A DNA stretch of 64,000 nt from CAWEBF01 sp963807235 (GCA_963807235.1 CAWEBF010000017.1:256709-320708); one strand, 5' to 3'; shown: positions 28,452 to 36,696, counted from the first letter of the stretch. Translations and numbers: made by a program. Notes: a model not told the origin generated them from the sequence alone.

Positions 28452-28516
28452 GCTCCAGGCTTCCGGCTTCCGGCTTCCGAGTTCAGGCTCCCGGCTTCCG
28501 GCGTCCGGCTTCCGGC
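28451..28516. repeat. Heptamer array, family A, nine units
   Basis: This is the longest array in the window: ggctcca, ggcttcc three times, gagttca, ggctccc, ggcttcc, ggcgtcc, ggcttcc in exact 7-bp register. It covers the convergent 3' ends of dacB and the alanyl-tRNA editing gene and encodes the last residues and stop of the latter. Confidence 0.9.
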
Positions 28517-29688
28517 AGAACCTGGCGCCCAGCATCGACAACGGTGGCGCCGGTGCCCGACAGGCCTCCGGCCTGCGCGAGTTCCGCGTTTCCCCCGCCT
28601 CGGCCGCCGAACCGGGAAGTAAGCTCCGAGACGATGCCAGCAGCGGAGACATCGGTGCCCGATTGCGCCACCACGATCGACACGGGCTCGTCGGCGGTCG
28701 CCAGCACGACCTGAACCGGGCCTCGGGCGATCAGGCTCGACGCCACCGCGCGTAGACCGCCCGCGTCCCATCCGTCCATCACCGCCGCCACCACGGTTGC
28801 GGGCCCGTCAACGGAGGCCAGTCCCAGCAGCCGGTCCGCTTCCTGGCCCGCGAGCGCCACCTGGAGCTCGCCGGCGCGCTTGCGCAAGGCCTTGCCGTCG
28901 AGCTGCAAGCGGCGAATGGCGTCTGGCAACTCCGAGGGCAGCACCGACAGCGCGCGCAGCGAGCCGGACACCGCATCGCGCAGCAGACGGAGCTGGTCGA
29001 GCGCGCGCCGGCCACAGACGAAGGAGACGCGCAGCCCGCCTTTCACTTTCTCGGTTCCGGTGACGGCGATGATCCCGACCGCGCCGGTGCGCGCCACGTG
29101 CGTGCCACCACACGCCGAGAGGTCGAAGTCCGCGACCTCGATCAGCCGCAGCTCGCCCTCGCGCTGCGACTCCTTGCGCAACCCGGCCGCCCGGGCCTCG
29201 TCGGCGCTCGCAAAGCGCACGACCACCGGACGGTCCTCCCATACGACGCGATTCGCCTCGTCCACCGCCCGCTCGACGTCCGCGGACGTCAGCTGCCTGG
29301 CCAGGTCGATCGTGCACGTCTCCGCTCCCAGGTGGAAGCTGACCGTCGGGTTGCCGAACAGCCGCTCGAAGGCCGCCGACAAGATGTGCTGCCCGGTGTG
29401 CTGCTGCATGTGGTCGCGCCGCCGCGGAACGTCCACGACGCCGTGCACCAGCGCGCCCGGCTCGAGCGGAGCCGACAGCACGTGGACGATGCGCTCGCCC
29501 TCGTCCAGCACGTCCAGCACCTGCGCGTCGCCCAGCCGGCCGGTATCGAATGGCTGGCCGCCCGAGGTCGGGTAGAAGGCTGTGCGGTCCAGGATCACAC
29601 CGGGCTGCCCGCCCGCGTTTGCGGTCTCCGTGACGCGAGCATCGAATTCCAGCGTCTCGGCGTCCAGGTAGTACAGGCGCTCGGTCAT
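28483..29688 (-). CDS. Alanyl-tRNA editing protein (AlaX-like, long form)
   Basis: This 401-residue protein hydrolyses mischarged Ser- or Gly-tRNA(Ala). The editing domain has the zinc motifs HTGQHILSAAF (HxxxH) and SACGGTHVARTG (CxxxH). The N-terminal part (AFYPTSGGQPFDTG) matches AlaRS/ThrRS second additional domains, and the C-terminal 150 residues resemble the AlaRS C-Ala domain with DHH-like features. ATG 29688 overlaps the stop of queC by 4 bp. The C-terminal residues GRRKPGA are encoded by heptamer repeat, so the natural end may have been altered. Confidence 0.88.
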   Translation of the reverse strand: MTERLYYLDAETLEFDARVTETANAGGQPGVILDRTAFYPTSGGQPFDTGRLGDAQVLDVLDEGERIVHVLSAPLEPGALVHGVVDVPRRRDHMQQHTGQHILSAAFERLFGNPTVSFHLGAETCTIDLARQLTSADVERAVDEANRVVWEDRPVVVRFASADEARAAGLRKESQREGELRLIEVADFDLSACGGTHVARTGAVGIIAVTGTEKVKGGLRVSFVCGRRALDQLRLLRDAVSGSLRALSVLPSELPDAIRRLQLDGKALRKRAGELQVALAGQEADRLLGLASVDGPATVVAAVMDGWDAGGLRAVASSLIARGPVQVVLATADEPVSIVVAQSGTDVSAAGIVSELTSRFGGRGGGNAELAQAGGLSGTGATVVDAGRQVLPEAGRRKPGA

Positions 29689-30362
29689 CGGGCGAGCAAG
29701 GGGTCCTTGACCCCCGCGTCCTCGAATCCGGCCGCCCGCAGCACGCAGCTGTCGCAGCGGCGGCAGGGCCGGCCGTCTGGCAGCGGGTCGTAGCAGCTGT
29801 GCGTCAACCCGTAGTCGAGGCCGAGGCCCACGCCGGTCGTGATGATCTGAGCCTTGGTCATCTGAATGAGCGGCGTGTGGACCACGTAACGCGTCCCCCC
29901 CACGCCCGCAGCCGTCGCCACCGACGCCAGCGCCTCGAACGCGGCGATGAACGCCGGACGGCAGTCGGGGTATCCGGAATAGTCGCGCGCGTTCACACCG
30001 ATGAAGATGTCGCGGGCGCCCAGCACTTCCGCCCATCCCAGCGCCAGCGCCAGGAACACGGTGTTGCGGGCAGGGACGTAGGTGGACGGGATCTCGTCCT
30101 GGTCGATCGCGCGGTCCTTGGGCACGGGTAGCGCGCTCGTCAGTGAGGAGCCGCCGAACGTGGACAGATCGACGTCGATCTCCACGTGCCGGGACGCGCT
30201 CAGGGAGCGTGCCACGGCCCGGGCCGCCTCGACCTCCACAGCGTGGCGCTGACCGTAGCGCACGGTCAATGCATGCAGCGCAAATCCCTGTTGCCGCGCC
30301 AGCGCGGCGGTGGTGTACGAATCCAGGCCCCCGCTCAGTAGAACAACGGCGTCAGACGCCAC
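29685..30362 (-). CDS. queC: 7-cyano-7-deazaguanine synthase
   Basis: In this 225-residue enzyme of queuosine biosynthesis, ATP activates the carboxylate of 7-carboxy-7-deazaguanine and ammonia converts it to a nitrile (preQ0). The PP-loop VVLLSGGLDSYT is at about 6-17. YVPARNTVFLALAL is conserved, and the zinc site is CYDPLPDGRPCRRCDSC (four Cys). It overlaps queE upstream by 11 bp and the editing gene downstream by 4 bp. QueD is not in the window. Confidence 0.95.
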   Translation of the reverse strand: MASDAVVLLSGGLDSYTTAALARQQGFALHALTVRYGQRHAVEVEAARAVARSLSASRHVEIDVDLSTFGGSSLTSALPVPKDRAIDQDEIPSTYVPARNTVFLALALGWAEVLGARDIFIGVNARDYSGYPDCRPAFIAAFEALASVATAAGVGGTRYVVHTPLIQMTKAQIITTGVGLGLDYGLTHSCYDPLPDGRPCRRCDSCVLRAAGFEDAGVKDPLLAR

Positions 30363-30993
30363 GCGTGGCTGGATCCCAGATGTACTTGTGCAACTGCACT
30401 TGAACGCGCACCGGCAGCCCGTCCTGGAGCACCCATTCCGAGAGCTGGCGCAGGTTCATCACGTCGTGGACCGGCGAGAAGTGGACGGCCGCCGCCCGTG
30501 CCGCGAGGTCGTGGCGGCGCACGACGTCTCTGGCGAAGTCGTAATCCGCCCGATCCTTGATCACGAACTTCACCTCGTCGTGCGGGCGAAGCCGATCCAG
30601 GTTGCCCCAGTCCATGCGCTGGGCTTCCCCGCTGCCGGGGCACTTCACGTCGAGGATGGTCACGACGCTTTCGGGCACACGCTCGGTGCTGCGGTGTCCT
30701 CCGGTCTCGAGCAGCACCTGCTTGCCCCGCGCCAGCAGTCCGTCGATGAGCGGATACACCCCCTCCTGCAACAGGGGCTCGCCTCCGGTAACCTCGACCA
30801 GCGAACAGCCGAAGCGGTCAACCTCGGCCAGGACGTCGTCTACCGGGCGTTTCGTTCCTTCGTGGAACGCGTACGGCGTGTCGCACCAGGAGCACCGGAG
30901 GTCGCAGGCCGTCAGGCGGACGAACACGCACGGCCGGCCGGCGAAGCTGGACTCGCCCTGCACCGAATAGAAGATCTCGTTGATCGTCAGCAA
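30352..30993 (-). CDS. queE: 7-carboxy-7-deazaguanine synthase (radical SAM)
   Basis: This enzyme of about 213 residues converts carboxytetrahydropterin to 7-carboxy-7-deazaguanine using a 4Fe-4S cluster and SAM. The cluster motif is CDLRCSWCDTP (CxxxCxxC). IFYSVQGESSFAGRPCVFVRL precedes it as expected, and VTGGEPLLQ binds SAM. The start is uncertain: no ATG is in frame close to the family start, and TTG at 30993, next to GAGGGG, fits best. The gene is divergent from the DUF72 gene and overlaps queC. Confidence 0.92.
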   Translation of the reverse strand: MLTINEIFYSVQGESSFAGRPCVFVRLTACDLRCSWCDTPYAFHEGTKRPVDDVLAEVDRFGCSLVEVTGGEPLLQEGVYPLIDGLLARGKQVLLETGGHRSTERVPESVVTILDVKCPGSGEAQRMDWGNLDRLRPHDEVKFVIKDRADYDFARDVVRRHDLAARAAAVHFSPVHDVMNLRQLSEWVLQDGLPVRVQVQLHKYIWDPATRGV

Positions 30994-31025
30994 CCCCTCT
31001 ATTATCGATGAAGGACCTCGCGCCC

Positions 31026-32027
31026 ATGACGCTTCGCATCGGCACCTCGGGCTGGAGCTACCCCACGGGCCGCGGCACGTGGAACGGCAGGTTCTACCCC
31101 GCCGGCCGCTCAAAACGAGCGGGCACCGCGGGGTTCGACGAGCTGCGTTTCTACGCCGAGCACTTCGACACGGTCGAGGTGAATTCGTCGTTCTACGGAA
31201 CGCCCCGGCCCGAGGTCACGCGCGGCTGGGCGGACCGCACGCCGCCGGGCTTCGAGTTCTCGGTGAAGCTCTACCAGAAATTCACGCACCCGAAGATGTT
31301 CCGTGACCGGGCGCTGAAAGCGGCGCCAGGTTCCACGGGCAACCTGCTGGATCTGCTGGCCCAGGTCACCCAGAGCGACATCGACGAGGTCCGTGCCGCC
31401 CTCGAGCCGCTGGCATCGGCCGGAAAGCTGGGGGCGCTGCTGGCGCAGTTTCCAGCCAGCTTCAAGGCCTCGCCGCAGTCGCACGACTACCTGACGACGC
31501 TGCTCCGCGCGTTCGCCGACTACCGGGTGGCCGTGGAGCTTCGCCACAAGACCTGGAGCGACCAGCTGGCCGACACGCTGTCGCTCCTCAACGCGCACAA
31601 CGCCGCGTTCGTGCAGATCGACGAGCCGAAGTTCCGCTTGTCGATCGAGCAGAACTACCTGCCGAACGTCACGAGCTTCTACTACATGCGCCTCCACGGA
31701 CGGAACGCCGCGAACTGGTGGCACCACAAGAAGGCCGAGGACCGGTACGACTACCTGTATTCGGTGGAGGAGCTGCGGGAGTTCAGCGACATCGCGGGCG
31801 CCGCGCAGGCCCTGGTGAGAAAGTCATATCTCTACGCCAATAACCACTTCGCCTCGAAGTCGGTGGTGAACGCGGTGATGCTGAAAGCGCAGCTTGGCCA
31901 GCCGATCGAGGGGGAGTATCCGGACACCCTCATCGAGCAGTACCCCGAGATCCGCGCGCTGGCGGCGGCGGGATCGGTCACGCCGGCCGCCGTGCCGCAC
32001 GGCTCGGCCTCCGAGCGGCTGTTCTGA
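31026..32027 (+). CDS. DUF72-family protein (YecE-like)
   Basis: This 333-residue TIM-barrel protein opens with LRIGTSGWSYP, the family hallmark, and contains VEVNSSFYGTP, FSVKLYQKFTHP and FYYMRLHGRN. I chose ATG 31026, with AAGGA 10 bp upstream. The family is widespread and its role is uncertain (a link to endonuclease IV-like folds is known, activity is not). It shares the divergent gap with queE. Confidence 0.88.
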   Translation: MTLRIGTSGWSYPTGRGTWNGRFYPAGRSKRAGTAGFDELRFYAEHFDTVEVNSSFYGTPRPEVTRGWADRTPPGFEFSVKLYQKFTHPKMFRDRALKAAPGSTGNLLDLLAQVTQSDIDEVRAALEPLASAGKLGALLAQFPASFKASPQSHDYLTTLLRAFADYRVAVELRHKTWSDQLADTLSLLNAHNAAFVQIDEPKFRLSIEQNYLPNVTSFYYMRLHGRNAANWWHHKKAEDRYDYLYSVEELREFSDIAGAAQALVRKSYLYANNHFASKSVVNAVMLKAQLGQPIEGEYPDTLIEQYPEIRALAAAGSVTPAAVPHGSASERLF

Positions 32028-32034
32028 CCTAGGG

Positions 32035-33039
32035 ATGGTCCGATTAAGCCCCGTGACGTTTCCCGCCTCGGCCGGCACGCGCCAGGTCGCCGGCCTTCGG
32101 CCCTTCCGCCCCACAGGGTTTCGCGTGGACGCCGAGCGCCTGGGCCGCCACGTGATCGTCCACAACTACGGCCACGGCGGGTGCGGCGTCACGCTGTCGT
32201 GGGGCACGGCGGCACGCGCCGTGGACCTGGCGTGTCGGGACGCGCCGCGCCAGGCGGCGGTGCTTGGCGCGGGCGCCGTCGGGCTCGCCACCGCCAGGCT
32301 GCTGCAGGAGCGTGGGCTCGACGTCACCGTCTACGCGAGAGACCTGCCGCCGCACACGACCTCGGACGTCGCGGGCGCCCTGTGGTCGCCCGTAACGCTG
32401 GTTGACGAGGGACGGCCGGCGGCCACATTCGTGCGGGAGCTCGCGGAGGCCTCGCGCCTGTCGCACCAGCGGTTCGAGCGCATGGTGGGCGAGCAGTACG
32501 GCGTCCGGTGGGTGACGTTCTACCTGATCGGAGACAGCGCGGCGCCGCCGGTTTCGTGGGAATGGGCCGCCACGCCCGAACTCTTCCCTTCGGTCACGCT
32601 GGGACCCGGCGAGCATCCGTTCCCGAGCGCGTTCGCGCACCGATATCGGCTGATGCTCATCGAGCCGGCGATCTACCTGGCGGCGATGGTCACGGACGTG
32701 CGCGCCGCGGGAGGGCGGATCGTCGTCGCGGACCTGTCACGCGCGGATGTGGGAGCACTGGAGGAACCGGTGATCCTCAACTGCACCGGTCTGGGCTCGG
32801 CCCAGTTGTTCGGCGACGCCGACCTGGTGCCGATCAAGGGACAGCTGACCATCCTGGAACCGCAGCCCGACGTGGACTACGCGGTCAAGTCCACGATGGA
32901 GGACCTGTACATGTTCTCGCGACGGGACGGCGTGGTGCTGGGCGGCAGCCATCAGCGAGGTGTGTGGACGCTCGAGCCGGATCCCCAGGAAGCCGAGAGG
33001 ATCCTGTCGTCGCAACGGAAACTATTCGGCCGGATGTGA
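32035..33039 (+). CDS. D-amino-acid-oxidase-like FAD oxidoreductase, rearranged motif order
   Basis: This 334-residue protein has an FAD-binding Rossmann motif AVLGAGAVGLATARLL at about 78-93, then YARDLPPHTTSDVAGALWSP as in D-amino-acid oxidases. The substrate-side motif normally near the C-terminus of such enzymes, HNYGHGGCGVTLSWG, appears here at about residue 42-56, before the Rossmann motif, with VAGLRPFRPTGFRV. The C-terminus ends shortly after VVLGGSHQRGVW. It may therefore be a permuted subfamily; substrate unknown. It follows the DUF72 gene by 7 bp. Confidence 0.8.
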   Translation: MVRLSPVTFPASAGTRQVAGLRPFRPTGFRVDAERLGRHVIVHNYGHGGCGVTLSWGTAARAVDLACRDAPRQAAVLGAGAVGLATARLLQERGLDVTVYARDLPPHTTSDVAGALWSPVTLVDEGRPAATFVRELAEASRLSHQRFERMVGEQYGVRWVTFYLIGDSAAPPVSWEWAATPELFPSVTLGPGEHPFPSAFAHRYRLMLIEPAIYLAAMVTDVRAAGGRIVVADLSRADVGALEEPVILNCTGLGSAQLFGDADLVPIKGQLTILEPQPDVDYAVKSTMEDLYMFSRRDGVVLGGSHQRGVWTLEPDPQEAERILSSQRKLFGRM

Positions 33040-33041
33040 GT

Positions 33042-33605
33042 TCAGGCGCCGATTACCCAACCCGCCCAGCTCGTGCCGGCCGGCTCGTAGTAGGCGTGAA
33101 TCACGCGGTGCAGGGGCACTTCCGCGCGGTTGGCCGTGGTCCCTATCCGTTCGACGTTGAAGTATCCGATGATGAGATGCGGGCGCAGGCGGCGCTCCAC
33201 CGAGCGCTGAATCTGCAGGAGCACCTTCGCCAGTCGGACGCCGCCAAACGGCTGCCCAAGGAAGAACACGGTGGTGTCGTCCGGCACCTTGTAGTTGGCT
33301 GCGTCGGAATGCACGATCTCCCAACCCGTGTAGCCGCTCATGTTTTCGCGGCCGGCCGCCACCAGCGATGCCGCCGGCTCCACGCCGATCACGCGGCTGA
33401 ACCCGGCGCGCCGCGCCGCGATCAGCACACGCCCCACGCCGCAGCCGTAGTCCACCAGCGCGGAGCGACGGACCTCCGCCGGAATGGAGTGCATCATCGC
33501 GCGCAGCGCCAGGTACGGCACCGCGGGGATGTCGTCGATGTCCGTGGAGGGGTAGACGAACCGGCGACTCGTGTCGGCGGTCGGCGTCGGGGGTACAGGC
33601 ACCAT
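33042..33605 (-). CDS. Class I SAM-dependent methyltransferase-like protein
   Basis: This 187-residue protein has the SAM motif I LVDYGCGVGRVLIAA at about 50-64 and the acidic end of motif II in VIGVEPAASLV. VHSDAANYKVP may be motif III. Its N-terminus has Pro/Thr-rich sequence and RFVYPSTDIDDIPAVPYLALRAMM. The partner substrate is unknown. It converges on the oxidase gene upstream (stops 2 bp apart). Confidence 0.75.
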   Translation of the reverse strand: MVPVPPTPTADTSRRFVYPSTDIDDIPAVPYLALRAMMHSIPAEVRRSALVDYGCGVGRVLIAARRAGFSRVIGVEPAASLVAAGRENMSGYTGWEIVHSDAANYKVPDDTTVFFLGQPFGGVRLAKVLLQIQRSVERRLRPHLIIGYFNVERIGTTANRAEVPLHRVIHAYYEPAGTSWAGWVIGA

Positions 33606-33721
33606 GCCTCGTAAAAACGCACGCTAACACGGGACATCGCCTGGCAAAGCTCGAGCGTCGCGAAAAAACCTGCTGATGAGTCGGAGTGCGCCCTCGATTG
33701 TCGAGCCGGTTCCGGACGGCC

Positions 33722-33749
33722 CACGAACTACGAACTACGAACTACGAAC
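33722..33749. repeat. Heptamer array, family B (TACGAAC)
   Basis: Four near-identical 7-bp units end a few bases before the cyclophilin stop codon. The rest of the 150-bp gap to the methyltransferase gene shows no gene. Confidence 0.85.
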
Positions 33750-33755
33750 CAAGGC

Positions 33756-34376
33756 TTAAGGAATCACGGTCACGCGCTTGATGACGTCGGCGACCTGCGT
33801 GGTGCGCACGATCTCCATGCCGGAAATGATCTTGCCGATGACGTTGTACTTGCCGTCCAGCTCGTGCGCCTCGCGCAGCGTGACGTACATGATGCTGTCG
33901 CTGCGCCGGGCATCGCCATCGTGCGCCAGCGCCACCGCCCCGACGACGTGCGTGCGCTTGGGGCTGGCTTCCAGTTCACCGATGATCTTGAAGCTGCCGC
34001 CCGTGTTCCAGAGGTCCTTCTTCGAGAGGTCCCGCGACAGCGGGTCGCCGAACTGGACCACGAATCCGGGCGCCACCCGGCTGATGCGTTGACCGTTGTA
34101 GAAGTTGCGCTTCACGAGCGCCAGGATGTGCTCCACGCTCTTGGGTGCTTCCTCCGGATACGTCTCGAAGGTGAAGCTGCCGCGAGCGGTCGTCACCGTG
34201 ACGAGCGGGCCCGCGCCGGGCGACCGCTTCAGCGTGGCCGGCGCCGGCGCCGCCGCTGTACCGCGTGCCGGAGCGGTGGCACGGCCGGTCCCGGTCCCGC
34301 TGGGGGCCTGCCCGAACGAGGAACCAGAGGTCCATACGAGCATCATCACCGCCACCGAACACGCAGTCCGCTTCAT
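33756..34376 (-). CDS. Secreted peptidyl-prolyl cis-trans isomerase (cyclophilin)
   Basis: This 206-residue protein has a signal peptide (RTACSVAVMMLVWTSGSSFG), then a Thr/Pro/Ala-rich linker. A cyclophilin domain follows from about 55: VTTARGSFTFETYPEEAPKSVEHILALV, NFYNGQRISRVAPGFVVQFGDP with the catalytic Arg, and VGAVALAHDGDARRSDSIMYVTL. It assists folding in the periplasm. Its ATG overlaps the stop of the endonuclease III gene upstream (ATGA). Confidence 0.92.
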   Translation of the reverse strand: MKRTACSVAVMMLVWTSGSSFGQAPSGTGTGRATAPARGTAAAPAPATLKRSPGAGPLVTVTTARGSFTFETYPEEAPKSVEHILALVKRNFYNGQRISRVAPGFVVQFGDPLSRDLSKKDLWNTGGSFKIIGELEASPKRTHVVGAVALAHDGDARRSDSIMYVTLREAHELDGKYNVIGKIISGMEIVRTTQVADVIKRVTVIP

Positions 34377-35011
34377 CGCTTCCTCCTAGCCACACCAATT
34401 CTTGGACAATCGGCCGCGATCACGCAATCACCGCAGCGCGGGTAGACCGGCCGGCACACGTTCTGGCCCCAGGTCACCAGGTACAGGTTGATGTAGGGCC
34501 ACCACCGCTGGTTGGTCGCCTTGTAGAGCGCCTGCTCGGTCTCGTCGGGCAGCGACGTCCTGACCCAGCCCATCCGGTTCGAGATGCGATGCACGTGGGT
34601 GTCCACGCAGATGTTCTGCCTGCTCGCGAAGGCGAGGATCAGCACCAGGTTCGCCGTCTTTCTGCCGACACCCGGCAACAGAAGCAGCTCCTCCATGGTG
34701 CCGGGCACCCGCCCGCCGAATCGGGACATCAGCAGCTGGCAGCAGGCCTTCACGTGTTCGGCCTTGTTGCGGTAGAAGCTGACGGGGTAAATCAGCTTCT
34801 CGATTTCCTTGACCGACAGCCTGGCCATCGTGCGCGGCGTGCGAGCCCTTGCGAAGAGGCGCGTGGAGGCCGCGTGCGTCGTCGCGTCCTGCGTGCGGGC
34901 CGAGAGCAGCGTGGCGATCAGGATCTGGAACGGGTCCTCCTGCTGGCTCTCGGAGATCTTCTCGACGGCGGGCAGCTCCATCCCCGTGATCGCCCGCGCA
35001 AGGGTCCGCAT
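34373..35011 (-). CDS. nth: Endonuclease III
   Basis: This 212-residue DNA glycosylase/AP lyase excises oxidised pyrimidines. Helix-hairpin-helix LPGVGRKTANLVL carries the catalytic Lys, and CVDTHVHRISNRMG provides the catalytic Asp. The 4Fe-4S loop is C-x6-C-x2-C-x5-C (CRPVYPRCGDCVIAADC). I start at ATG 35011; the frame extends to 35080, but that part (MNCELTH) is encoded by a heptamer array and is not homologous. It is coupled to the cyclophilin gene. Confidence 0.93.
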   Translation of the reverse strand: MRTLARAITGMELPAVEKISESQQEDPFQILIATLLSARTQDATTHAASTRLFARARTPRTMARLSVKEIEKLIYPVSFYRNKAEHVKACCQLLMSRFGGRVPGTMEELLLLPGVGRKTANLVLILAFASRQNICVDTHVHRISNRMGWVRTSLPDETEQALYKATNQRWWPYINLYLVTWGQNVCRPVYPRCGDCVIAADCPRIGVARRKR

Positions 35012-35065
35012 GGTACGACTCACAAGTCGTTCGTTGACTCTGTGAGACCTCATTGCTCGATGCGT

Positions 35066-35097
35066 CAATTCACAATTCACAAGTCACAAGTCACAAA
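35066..35097. repeat. Heptamer array, family C (CAAKTCA)
   Basis: Units caattca, caattca, caagtca, caagtca in strict 7-bp register lie upstream of nth. A second array 35 bp away is its inverted complement. Confidence 0.85.
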
Positions 35098-35131
35098 GAA
35101 GGCCGGAACTGCAGCTCCGTGTCCTATCTGG

Positions 35132-35163
35132 TTTGTGAATTGTGAATTGTGAATTGTGCATTA
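35132..35163. repeat. Heptamer array, family C, inverted copy
   Basis: Units tttgtga, attgtga, attgtga, attgtgc face the array at 35066-35097 in opposite orientation. They end 4 bp from the stop codon of the hydroxyacid dehydrogenase gene. Together they could fold into a long stem-loop. Confidence 0.85.
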
Positions 35164-35166
35164 TCA

Positions 35167-36111
35167 CTATCCAACTGGGGTCAAGGGCGGTTTCCCTGAC
35201 ACGACCGCAACGACATTCTTCGCCGCCAGGTCGGCCATGGCCGTGCGGGTTTCGGTGGTGGCGCTGCCCAGGTGCGGCACCAGGACCACGTTGTCGAAGC
35301 CCAGGAGCTCCGGATGGACCCTGGGCTCGTCTTCGTAGACGTCGAGGCCGGCGCCCGCAATCAGGCGGTTCTTGAGCGCCCACGCCAGCGCCGCTTCGTC
35401 CACGATGGGCCCGCGCGACGCGTTCACCAGGTAGGCGCTGCGCTTCATGCGCGCCAGCGCGGGCTGGTCGATCAGGTGCCTGGTGTCTGGTGTCAGCGGG
35501 CAGTGCAGCGACACGACGTCCGAGCTGGAGAGCAGCCGGTCGAGCGGCATCGCCTCGGCGGGCTCGCCTTCGGTGGGCACGCCGCGCGTGTAGGCCACGC
35601 GCATGCCGAATGCGCGTGCGCGCGCGGCCACGGCGCGGCCGATCCGCCCCAGGCCGACGATGCCAATCTGCTTTCCGCGCAGATCCGATCCCAGCATGAA
35701 GTCGAACGCGAAGCCCTTCCAGCCCCCGCGCCGCACGAGCCGGTCGCCCTCCACGATCCGGCGCGTCAGGCCCAGCACAATCGACCACGTAAGGTCGGCC
35801 GTCGCCTCGGTCAGCACGTCGGGGGTGTTGGTGACGACCACCCCGCGCGCCCGCGCCGCGGCCACGTCGATGTTGTTGTAGCCCACGGCCACCGTGGCCA
35901 CGATTCGCAGATCCGATCCGGCTTGGAGCACGGTGGCGTCCACCGGGTCGGTGAACATCGTGACGAGCGCCTGCTTGCCCGGTACAAGTTCGGCCAGGGC
36001 TTCGCGCGTCAGCGGGTCACCTTCGTACAGAGCGACCTCGCACGCCTCCTCGAGTCGAGCCATTGCACGGGCAGGCAGCCGGCGAGTCACGAGCACTGTC
36101 GGGCGTGTCAC
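35167..36111 (-). CDS. D-2-hydroxyacid dehydrogenase (glyoxylate reductase type)
   Basis: This 314-residue NAD(P)-dependent dehydrogenase starts with GTG. The NAD-binding motif is QIGIVGLGRIGRAVA; catalytic residues lie in LVNASRGPIVDE (Arg), DVYEDEP (Glu) and LVPHLGSAT (His). ATVAVGYNNIDV marks the substrate side. It resembles GyaR/GhrB enzymes acting on glyoxylate or hydroxypyruvate. It lies directly downstream of the microcompartment genes, separated only by two heptamer arrays, so it could process an aldolase-derived product; this link is inferred. Confidence 0.9.
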   Translation of the reverse strand: MTRPTVLVTRRLPARAMARLEEACEVALYEGDPLTREALAELVPGKQALVTMFTDPVDATVLQAGSDLRIVATVAVGYNNIDVAAARARGVVVTNTPDVLTEATADLTWSIVLGLTRRIVEGDRLVRRGGWKGFAFDFMLGSDLRGKQIGIVGLGRIGRAVAARARAFGMRVAYTRGVPTEGEPAEAMPLDRLLSSSDVVSLHCPLTPDTRHLIDQPALARMKRSAYLVNASRGPIVDEAALAWALKNRLIAGAGLDVYEDEPRVHPELLGFDNVVLVPHLGSATTETRTAMADLAAKNVVAVVSGKPPLTPVG

Positions 36112-36119
36112 TGGCGATT

Positions 36120-36149
36120 GGCTCTAGGCTCTGGGCTCTAGGCTCTGGG
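36120..36149. repeat. Heptamer array, family A variant (GGCTCTR)
   Basis: Four units alternate ggctcta/ggctctg in the gap between the microcompartment operon and the hydroxyacid dehydrogenase gene. Confidence 0.85.
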
Positions 36150-36155
36150 AAGAAC

Positions 36156-36183
36156 TGGAGACCGGAGACCGGAGACTGGAGAC
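36156..36183. repeat. Heptamer array, family E (CGGAGAC)
   Basis: Four 7-bp units (tggagac, cggagac, cggagac, tggagac) end 8 bp from the stop codon of the 78-residue Cys protein, next to the family A array. Confidence 0.85.
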
Positions 36184-36190
36184 CTCCGAT

Positions 36191-36427
36191 TCAATGTCCG
36201 TACGATTTGCAATAGCCGCAATGATTGCACTGCACGGCCGGCTCGATGAGGCACGGACCGTCCGCGTCCATCCCGGTGGGCAGCACGAACTGTGCGTGAC
36301 TCAGGTGTGCGCGCAAGAGCGCCATCGGCTGACCGGGGCCGGCCTCGGCTCGCGGCTCCACCGGCCGCATGCCCGCATGGCGCGTGATGGCGTCGCGTAC
36401 GAGCGCCCGCAGCTCCTGTTCCGTCAT
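36191..36427 (-). CDS. Small Cys-rich protein of the microcompartment operon with encapsulation-like helix
   Basis: This 78-residue protein starts at ATG 36427, overlapping the stop of the last shell gene (ATGA). The N-terminal 16 residues (TEQELRALVRDAITRH) form a short amphipathic helix like the peptides that direct cargo into bacterial microcompartments. The C-terminal end, QCNHCGYCKSYGH, has three Cys and two His and could bind a metal or Fe-S centre. I do not recognise a named family. Position and helix suggest a lumen protein, perhaps a redox or metal factor; that is inference. Confidence 0.7.
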   Translation of the reverse strand: MTEQELRALVRDAITRHAGMRPVEPRAEAGPGQPMALLRAHLSHAQFVLPTGMDADGPCLIEPAVQCNHCGYCKSYGH

Positions 36428-36696
36428 TCGTGCACGTCCACGCTGTCCACGATGCCGATGATGGCCGCATCCACCGGAGCGCCCTTCTTCCCCAGCGCCT
36501 CGCCGGCGGCGCGCCCTTCGAGCACGATCAGCACGCGCTCGGTCACGCCCGCTCCCACCGAGTCTACGGCAAGCAGCGTGGCGCCGCGCGGCGTGTCGTC
36601 GAGACCGACCGGCTGCACAAGGAGGAGCTTGGCGCCTTCGAAGGCGCGGTGCTTCTGTGTGGCGACCACGGTCCCGACCACTCGAGCCAACACCAT
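36424..36696 (-). CDS. Microcompartment pentameric vertex protein (EutN/CcmL, BMC-P), third copy
   Basis: This 90-residue protein has the EutN/CcmL fold signature: LARVVGTVVATQKH at the start, LLLVQPVG, then TLLAVDSVGAGVTERVLIVLEG and DAAIIGIVDSVDV at the end. Such proteins form pentamers that cap vertices of the polyhedral shell. It is the last of three tandem BMC-P genes, 9 bp after the second, and is coupled to the small Cys-protein gene downstream. Confidence 0.93.
   Translation of the reverse strand: MVLARVVGTVVATQKHRAFEGAKLLLVQPVGLDDTPRGATLLAVDSVGAGVTERVLIVLEGRAAGEALGKKGAPVDAAIIGIVDSVDVHE

Noticed and set aside
28451..28516. Possible CRISPR array
   Set aside because: Units are 7 bp with no spacers, and there are no cas genes; it is a simple tandem array.
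35012..35080. N-terminal extension of endonuclease III (MNCELTH)
   Set aside because: These codons are read from a heptamer array and upstream sequence. Family homology begins near ATG 35011.
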